Shown here in pieces: positions 33,325 to 37,467 of a DNA stretch of 37,467 nucleotides. A program made the translations under genes and the position numbers. Positions within the stretch are counted from its first letter, which is position 1, and each line of letters opens with the position of its first letter. Under the pieces are notes generated by a model. That model ran no database searches. It was not told the DNA's origin and saw only the letters and a program-made list of their open reading frames with translations. Origin of the DNA: Ureibacillus galli (GTDB lineage: Bacteria > Bacillota > Bacilli > Bacillales_A > Planococcaceae); contig NZ_JACSQA010000033.1 in assembly GCF_014836845.1 (NCBI RefSeq), positions 1-37,467 on the forward strand, in the 5' to 3' direction.

Positions 33325-34008
33325 GTGGAATTATTTTCTGTTGAATTTTTCACGGCTTTACTTTCTATTATTTTTATCGATTTAGTACTTGCCGGTGACA
33401 ATGCTTTGTTAATTGGACTTGTTGCCAAGAACTTACCTAAAAACCAACAAAAAAAGGTTATTTTTTGGGGAACTTTTAGCGCTATCTTCGTTCGTATCGT
33501 CTTAACGTTAGTTGCTGTTAAATTATTGGCGTATGATGGTTTACTATTAATCGGTGGTGTTTTGTTATTATATATTTCTTATAAACTGTTACTAACAGAA
33601 GAAGAAATCAATGTAAAGCAGACGAAAAGGAATTTTTGGGGAGCAATTAGTACGATTCTTTTAGCCGATTTATTAATGGGAGTAGATAACATTATTGCGG
33701 TTGCTGGAGCTGCTCATGGAAATATTTTACTCGTCGCCATTGGATTAATTGTTTCGATTCCGATTGTTGTCTGGGGAAGTACAGTTGTGACAAAATTAAT
33801 GGAAAAATTTCCGATTATTATTGTGTTAGGTGCAGCCGTTTTAGCATGGACATCTTCTAAAATGATTTCAAAGGACGCTTATGTGGCCCCCTTTTTCCCA
33901 TCCCAAACGGCTATTTACACATTTGAAGTCCTTCTTGTTCTTGCAGTGATTACTTTTGGATTACTAACTAAATATTTTATAAAACAGCGAAAAGTCGTCC
34001 CTAAATAG
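33325..34008 (+). CDS. TerC/YkoY-type integral membrane protein
   Basis: TerC-family protein; B. subtilis relatives (MeeF/MeeY) export manganese and support metalation of secreted enzymes. The 227-residue protein has about seven membrane helices with the conserved acidic motifs FIDLVLAGDNALLIGL near the start and LADLLMGVDNIIAVAGA in the middle, which hold the membrane Asp residues of the family. The start is a GTG with GGAG ten bases upstream. No yybP-ykoY manganese riboswitch is visible in the short leader, unlike several relatives. Its stop codon is within its terminator. Confidence 0.88.
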   Translation: MELFSVEFFTALLSIIFIDLVLAGDNALLIGLVAKNLPKNQQKKVIFWGTFSAIFVRIVLTLVAVKLLAYDGLLLIGGVLLLYISYKLLLTEEEINVKQTKRNFWGAISTILLADLLMGVDNIIAVAGAAHGNILLVAIGLIVSIPIVVWGSTVVTKLMEKFPIIIVLGAAVLAWTSSKMISKDAYVAPFFPSQTAIYTFEVLLVLAVITFGLLTKYFIKQRKVVPK

Positions 34009-34015
34009 GGACGAC
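33994..34015 (+). terminator. Terminator overlapping the end of the TerC-family gene
   Basis: GTCGTCCC (33994-34001) and GGGACGAC (34008-34015) with a 6-nt loop; the left arm encodes the last codons and the TAG ends at the first base of the right arm. ATTTTAT follows. Confidence 0.75.
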
Positions 34016-34018
34016 ATT

Positions 34019-35173
34019 TTATATTTGATACGATTTTTTTGAAAGTAAAATGATTATGATTGCTGGAATCGTGAAAATGGTCATTCCTAAAAATGCGAGA
34101 CCCGGAGTAATATCATATAAATATCCTCCGAATAATGTTAAAACTGCCGCACTTAAGCTTGTTGCCAGGGCGGAATACAAACCTTGTGCATTGGCAATTT
34201 GTTGTTTTGGTAGACTTTTCGTAATGTATTGGATGAAGGCATAATGGGCCATTGCAAAGGAAACCGAATGTAAAGTTTGTGAGAAAATAAATGCCCAAAC
34301 ATTTGGAAATACAAAAATGATGAACCATCTTAATGTAGAACCAATTGCTGCAATGAAAAATAAGGTTGAAATTTTCTTATTAGCAAAGAGACGGTCCGCT
34401 ATTAAAAAGAATAAAATTTCAAATAGGACTGCTACGTTCAAAATCATGCCAATATAAAACGTATTGACTTGTAAATATTGTTGCAAATAAATGTAACTGT
34501 AATTGTAGTATGATGCTAAAGAACCTTGTAAAAGGATAACGATAACCATGACTACTGGAAAGCCTTTAACTTTCCATAAACTTCTCATAGAAAAAGCTCG
34601 ACTTCGGTCTTCTGCTGTTGGTTTAGCTAATAACACTTCCGGCGTAGGCATAATTTGAAGAATTAACATGATCATTAAATAACCAATCATTGCCCATAAA
34701 ATGACCTTTTCCCCTACATAGCCTATCATCACACTTAGAATCAAAACGGAAATGACAAAACCGATCGAACCATAGGACCGGCTTTTACCGTAATGAATCT
34801 TAGTTTGCTGAACTAGGGTAGAAGCACTACTTTCGATAGCCGGTAATAACGAAGGATAAAATAAACTAAAAATCAATGTAATGGCAAATAAAGCCGGAAA
34901 AGTATTAAAAGGTAAATATAATAACGCTGCTATTAAGGAACTAATTACTAACAATAGGGTTAACTTTTTATCACTGAAATATTTCGAAGCGAAGGGATAA
35001 ATAAACATCGTTGAAAATGCTCTAGCAACTAAACCGAAACCCATAATGATACTTACTTCATGTACCGTTAATCCTTTTGCCCCTGATAACCACCCTGACC
35101 AATATTGTAAATATACTCCCCATGTAAAGAAAAATAGAAAGAAATTTTGGGATAACCACCGTTGATTGTTCAT
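34019..35173 (-). CDS. MFS permease (MFS_1-like, LacY/HcaT-type)
   Basis: Major facilitator transporter of about 384 residues with 12 predicted helices; substrate unknown. It begins with WLSQNFFLFFFTWGVYLQYW and has the loop YFSDKKLTLLL after helix 2 and RSYGSIGFVISV in helix 5, features of the MFS_1-like group that includes HcaT and B. subtilis YwbF. The ATG at 35173 has GGAGG 13 bases upstream, a long spacing, but the alternative starts are weaker. It is divergent from a YeiL-like Crp/Fnr regulator, with a CRP-type palindrome between them, so it is probably that regulator's target. Confidence 0.82.
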   Translation of the reverse strand: MNNQRWLSQNFFLFFFTWGVYLQYWSGWLSGAKGLTVHEVSIIMGFGLVARAFSTMFIYPFASKYFSDKKLTLLLVISSLIAALLYLPFNTFPALFAITLIFSLFYPSLLPAIESSASTLVQQTKIHYGKSRSYGSIGFVISVLILSVMIGYVGEKVILWAMIGYLMIMLILQIMPTPEVLLAKPTAEDRSRAFSMRSLWKVKGFPVVMVIVILLQGSLASYYNYSYIYLQQYLQVNTFYIGMILNVAVLFEILFFLIADRLFANKKISTLFFIAAIGSTLRWFIIFVFPNVWAFIFSQTLHSVSFAMAHYAFIQYITKSLPKQQIANAQGLYSALATSLSAAVLTLFGGYLYDITPGLAFLGMTIFTIPAIIIILLSKKSYQI

Positions 35174-35203
35174 AGACGTACTGCAACCTCCAATCTTTAT
35201 TGA

Positions 35204-35209
35204 ATAATA
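35204..35209 (-). promoter_or_regulatory. Extended -10 element of the MFS gene
   Basis: On the minus strand TGCTATTAT is an extended -10 (TATTAT at 35209-35204). No good -35 lies 17 bp upstream; the palindrome at 35229-35248 takes its place, centred at -41.5 from the inferred start near 35197. Confidence 0.5.
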
Positions 35210-35228
35210 GCACGTTGTCATTTAAAAT

Positions 35229-35248
35229 AATGTGAGATATCTCACATT
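35229..35248. promoter_or_regulatory. Perfect CRP/FNR-type palindrome between MFS gene and yeiL
   Basis: AATGTGAGATATCTCACATT is a perfect 20-bp palindrome that matches the CRP half-site pattern TGTGA-N6-TCACA exactly. Its position for class II activation of the MFS gene, and its closeness to a Crp/Fnr-family gene, suggest that regulator as the binding protein. Confidence 0.8.
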
Positions 35249-35321
35249 TTTTCTTTTGTTCTCTGTTCATTTTTTAGATCAGTAAGCAAAAGGTTGGGAT
35301 GAATCGATTGGAGGAATTATT

Positions 35322-35984
35322 TTGCAATTAATAACAGGGAAACAAAAAGAAGAGTATATAGAAAAATATTCCTTTCAATCTTTCTTCTCCTTTGATATTT
35401 CACCTTTTGTTCAAGTGTGTGAATTTGAAAAAGGAGAATATATATTTCAAGAAAGTTCTTTACCGGAATCGCTTTACTACATGGTAGAAGGAAAAGCGAA
35501 ACTATATGTTACGCATAAAAACGGAAAAGTATCGTTAATTAATTTCATTACATCTCCTAGCTTTATGGGGGAAGTCGAGTTATTAAATGCTCAAAAATAT
35601 ACAAAAGGGATTCAAACTGTAACCAAAACGATATGCTTCTCGCTCCCTTATTATGATTGTAAACAAAGGCTTTTAACTGATTCAGTATTTTTAAGGCAAC
35701 TTTGCTTATTTTTAGGGAATAAAATGACTCAAACGACAAATCGATTTTCTCAAACTCAAGCCTATCCTCTTGAAAATCGATTAGCTGCTTTTATTCTTAT
35801 GTCTTCTGATGGTAACTTTTATAAAGAAAAGCATACGGAGATTAGTGAATATTTAGGAGTGTCCTACCGGCATTTACTTCATACCTTCGCCCATTTTTGT
35901 CAGTTAAATATGATTAAAAAAAGTAACAAAGGATATGAAATTATTGATCGAGTGAAACTTCAAGAACTTGCTCGCGAAGTATAA
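35322..35984 (+). CDS. yeiL: YeiL-like Crp/Fnr family transcription regulator
   Basis: Transcription factor of 220 residues. The N-terminal cyclic-nucleotide-binding-type domain (about 25-115) has GKAKLYVTHKNGKVSLINF and FMGEVELL. The C-terminal winged helix (about 165-205) has YLGVSYRHLLHTFAHF as the DNA-recognition region. Both match E. coli YeiL closely (GRARLYATLANGRVSLIDF, EYLGVSYRHLLYVLAQF), a stationary-phase nitrogen-starvation regulator. Cys32, Cys105 and Cys113 are possible redox or metal ligands. The start is a TTG with GGAGG seven bases upstream. Divergent from the MFS permease; signal unknown in Bacillales. Confidence 0.85.
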   Translation: MQLITGKQKEEYIEKYSFQSFFSFDISPFVQVCEFEKGEYIFQESSLPESLYYMVEGKAKLYVTHKNGKVSLINFITSPSFMGEVELLNAQKYTKGIQTVTKTICFSLPYYDCKQRLLTDSVFLRQLCLFLGNKMTQTTNRFSQTQAYPLENRLAAFILMSSDGNFYKEKHTEISEYLGVSYRHLLHTFAHFCQLNMIKKSNKGYEIIDRVKLQELAREV

Positions 35985-35993
35985 TAAATAATA

Positions 35994-36024
35994 GGGTATT
36001 CCAACATTTGGAATACCCTTTTTG
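35994..36024. terminator. Bidirectional terminator between yeiL and spo0M
   Basis: Perfect 12-bp arms AGGGTATTCCAA (35994-36005) and TTGGAATACCCT (36009-36020) with a 3-nt loop and T-tract; shared by convergent genes. Confidence 0.9.
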
Positions 36025-36795
36025 TTAAGCGTATTTAGCAATCGTTTGTTGTAACACTTCTTTAAAAGCATGTAAATCTTGTTTTGGAATCGTCATTCTT
36101 ATATTCGTCTCATCTGCATCTAACGCTTCTGCTAAAAATCCGCCGAACCCTCTAGCTTTTCGATCTACTTGAATTAAAATTTCTACTGAATCAGCCGTTT
36201 GGGATAAGAAAACGATTTCTAACTCATCTAATCTCCCTCTAAATGATCCACCAGTTGGAACAAATTCAAATTCTTGAAGGAACGGATAGTTTCGAGAATA
36301 TTTGTAAGACGCTTGTTCACATTCTGCTTTGCGTAATCTAAATCCAAGTTGTTGAACGTCGTCTAAAATTTTTGAAGCAATCTCAGATGGACGAATTTCG
36401 ATGTAATCTTTATCATCGGAATCTACACCACTGCGAATATCTAATTCTGTTGCAACCCACACTTCTGTTTTCCCAACTGTAATTGGTGTATCGTATGGTA
36501 ATGTAAATGAAAAAGGAATTATTTTCGTTTCATTTACATTAATTGTAAACGGATCGGTTACTCGGAATTGTTTAATTGGAGCTTTTGCTGTCACTTTATG
36601 ATCATCAATTTCTTTAATATATGTTGTATATAAGGTTAAATAAATTGTATCAATATTTTGTTCCACATTACCACCGTAAACTTCTATTTCCCCGCGGACT
36701 ACTTCACCTGCAACAAATGAAGATTTCTCCAATTTTGTATCTACTTTTGCAGCACCTACACCAATACTTGCTAACATCTTATTAAAAAATGACAT
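36025..36795 (-). CDS. spo0M: Spo0M, arrestin-like sporulation control protein
   Basis: Spo0M has an arrestin-like fold and influences early sporulation and cell division in B. subtilis. The 256-residue product begins MSFFNKMLASIGVGAAKVDT, then VAGEVVRGEIEVYGG and the second sandwich with IPFSFTLPYDTPITVGKTEVWVATELDI divided over strands, and ends with an acidic/hydrophobic tail. These match the SpoOM family. GGAGAG lies upstream of the ATG. It is monocistronic, with a terminator before yeiL. In B. subtilis it is under sigma-H; I could not identify such a promoter here. Confidence 0.92.
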   Translation of the reverse strand: MSFFNKMLASIGVGAAKVDTKLEKSSFVAGEVVRGEIEVYGGNVEQNIDTIYLTLYTTYIKEIDDHKVTAKAPIKQFRVTDPFTINVNETKIIPFSFTLPYDTPITVGKTEVWVATELDIRSGVDSDDKDYIEIRPSEIASKILDDVQQLGFRLRKAECEQASYKYSRNYPFLQEFEFVPTGGSFRGRLDELEIVFLSQTADSVEILIQVDRKARGFGGFLAEALDADETNIRMTIPKQDLHAFKEVLQQTIAKYA

Positions 36796-36861
36796 TTTTC
36801 AGCTCTCCTTCTTTTTTCGTTACAATCTATTTTGTTTTACGTTTACTAACTTAAAAAGGTT

Positions 36862-37290
36862 TCAATCTTGCGGGTAAGTTTTTTGTAAAAATTTTATAGA
36901 TTGAATGATTAATTGTTGTAATATGTCACGATCGATATCCGCTAGTTTATTAATATAAACACACCCTTTTCCAACGGTATGTTTCCCGAATCGTTCTAGT
37001 AACACTTCTCTCTCTTTATCACCAGGGGCAAAATATAAACTGATTTTTGCTTTTCTTGGCGAGAAACCAACTAGGGGTGCATCCCCTTCATGTCCTGAAG
37101 CATATTTGTAATGATAGGAACCAAATCCGATAATACTCGGCCCCCACATCTTCCCCTTAAAACCAGACGTTTCTTCAAAAATTTTTAATAGTTGATAAGC
37201 ATCTTCCCGTTTTTTTGGACTTTCAACAGATTCAATAAATTCTGTTACACTATAATCCGTTGTTTTTGTTTTTTGTTCGTATTTTCCCAT
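36862..37290 (-). CDS. DUF1801 family protein
   Basis: Cytoplasmic protein of 142 residues and unknown function. DUF1801 (YdhG-like) features are SPKKREDAYQLLKIFEETSGFKGKMW-type helix region (here split as KREDAYQLLKIFEE), GFGSYHYKYASGHEGDAP, GFSPRKAKISLYF and GKGCVYINKLADID. The fold is frataxin-like in related members. The ATG at 37290 has AGGTAGG six bases upstream; a TTG two codons earlier is less likely. No operon partner. Confidence 0.85.
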   Translation of the reverse strand: MGKYEQKTKTTDYSVTEFIESVESPKKREDAYQLLKIFEETSGFKGKMWGPSIIGFGSYHYKYASGHEGDAPLVGFSPRKAKISLYFAPGDKEREVLLERFGKHTVGKGCVYINKLADIDRDILQQLIIQSIKFLQKTYPQD

Positions 37291-37391
37291 TTCCAACCTA
37301 CCTTTTTTAACGTTTCGTACTATTTCTATAATGATTATAAAAACGTTGATTGTTCTTTGTATTATTCCATAAGGAATCTGTTTTTCCCTTT

Positions 37392-37467
37392 AAAAAAGAG
37401 GCTGGGACATAACTAGCTTCAAATAGTGAGAAAGGTGAATTTGATGAAACTCAAATTCACCTTTCTC
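37392..37467. repeat. Left half of a large inverted-repeat element at the window edge
   Basis: Starts AAAAAAGAGGCTGGGACATA, a string met repeatedly in intergenic regions of Firmicutes. It then has a perfect 17-bp hairpin, GAGAAAGGTGAATTTGA (37428-37444) / TCAAATTCACCTTTCTC (37451-37467), with a 6-nt loop, ending exactly at the window edge. The stem probably continues outside, pairing back to GAGGCTGGGACATA. Confidence 0.7.

Overview
The window is a contiguous piece of chromosome from a low-GC, endospore-forming member of the Bacillales. Sporulation genes (gpr, spoIIP, sigK, spo0M) and competence genes (comEA, comEB, comEC) lie in the order known from Bacillus. The protein style, the duplicated DUF1292 genes and the intergenic hairpin repeats suggest the Lysinibacillus/Ureibacillus/Solibacillus side (Caryophanaceae, formerly Planococcaceae). 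That placement is inference. Almost everything is vertically inherited backbone. I see no prophage, insertion sequence, CRISPR array, rRNA or tRNA gene.

Layout: positions 27-8121 hold lepA, spoIIP and gpr on the minus strand, rpsT on the plus strand, a two-gene operon (HlyD-like adaptor plus a five-helix Yip1-like membrane protein), holA and the small gene yqzM. Positions 8173-11774 hold the DNA-uptake cluster comEA-comEB-comEC. Positions 11851-16908 hold the compact yqeG-yqeH-aroE-yhbY-nadD-yqeK-rsfS-yqeM operon (ribosome assembly, shikimate, NAD, Ap4A hydrolysis). Positions 16986-19460 hold divergent psd and pssA (phosphatidylethanolamine synthesis), an uninterrupted sigK and a 30-residue membrane protein.

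Positions 19541-25442 hold mtnN, yrrS, greA, udk and the wobble-uridine modification genes trhP2, trhP1 and trmR. Positions 25755-31932 hold mltG, two DUF1292 genes, ruvX, ireB and alaS, the last behind a T-box leader. Positions 32380-37290 are more accessory: a GNAT acetyltransferase, a TerC-family membrane protein, an MFS permease divergent from a YeiL-like Crp/Fnr regulator, spo0M and a DUF1801 protein.

The points most worth a second look are the HlyD/Yip1-like pair without ABC subunits, and a perfect CRP-type palindrome placed for class II activation of the MFS gene next to the YeiL-like regulator. Others are a nested inverted repeat just upstream of the comEA ribosome binding site, an alternating array of stem-loops that runs into the ruvX stop codon, a 94-nt hairpin behind mltG, and a short membrane-protein gene behind sigK. 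Nothing here is clearly a wholly new system; the two-gene export-like operon is the best candidate.
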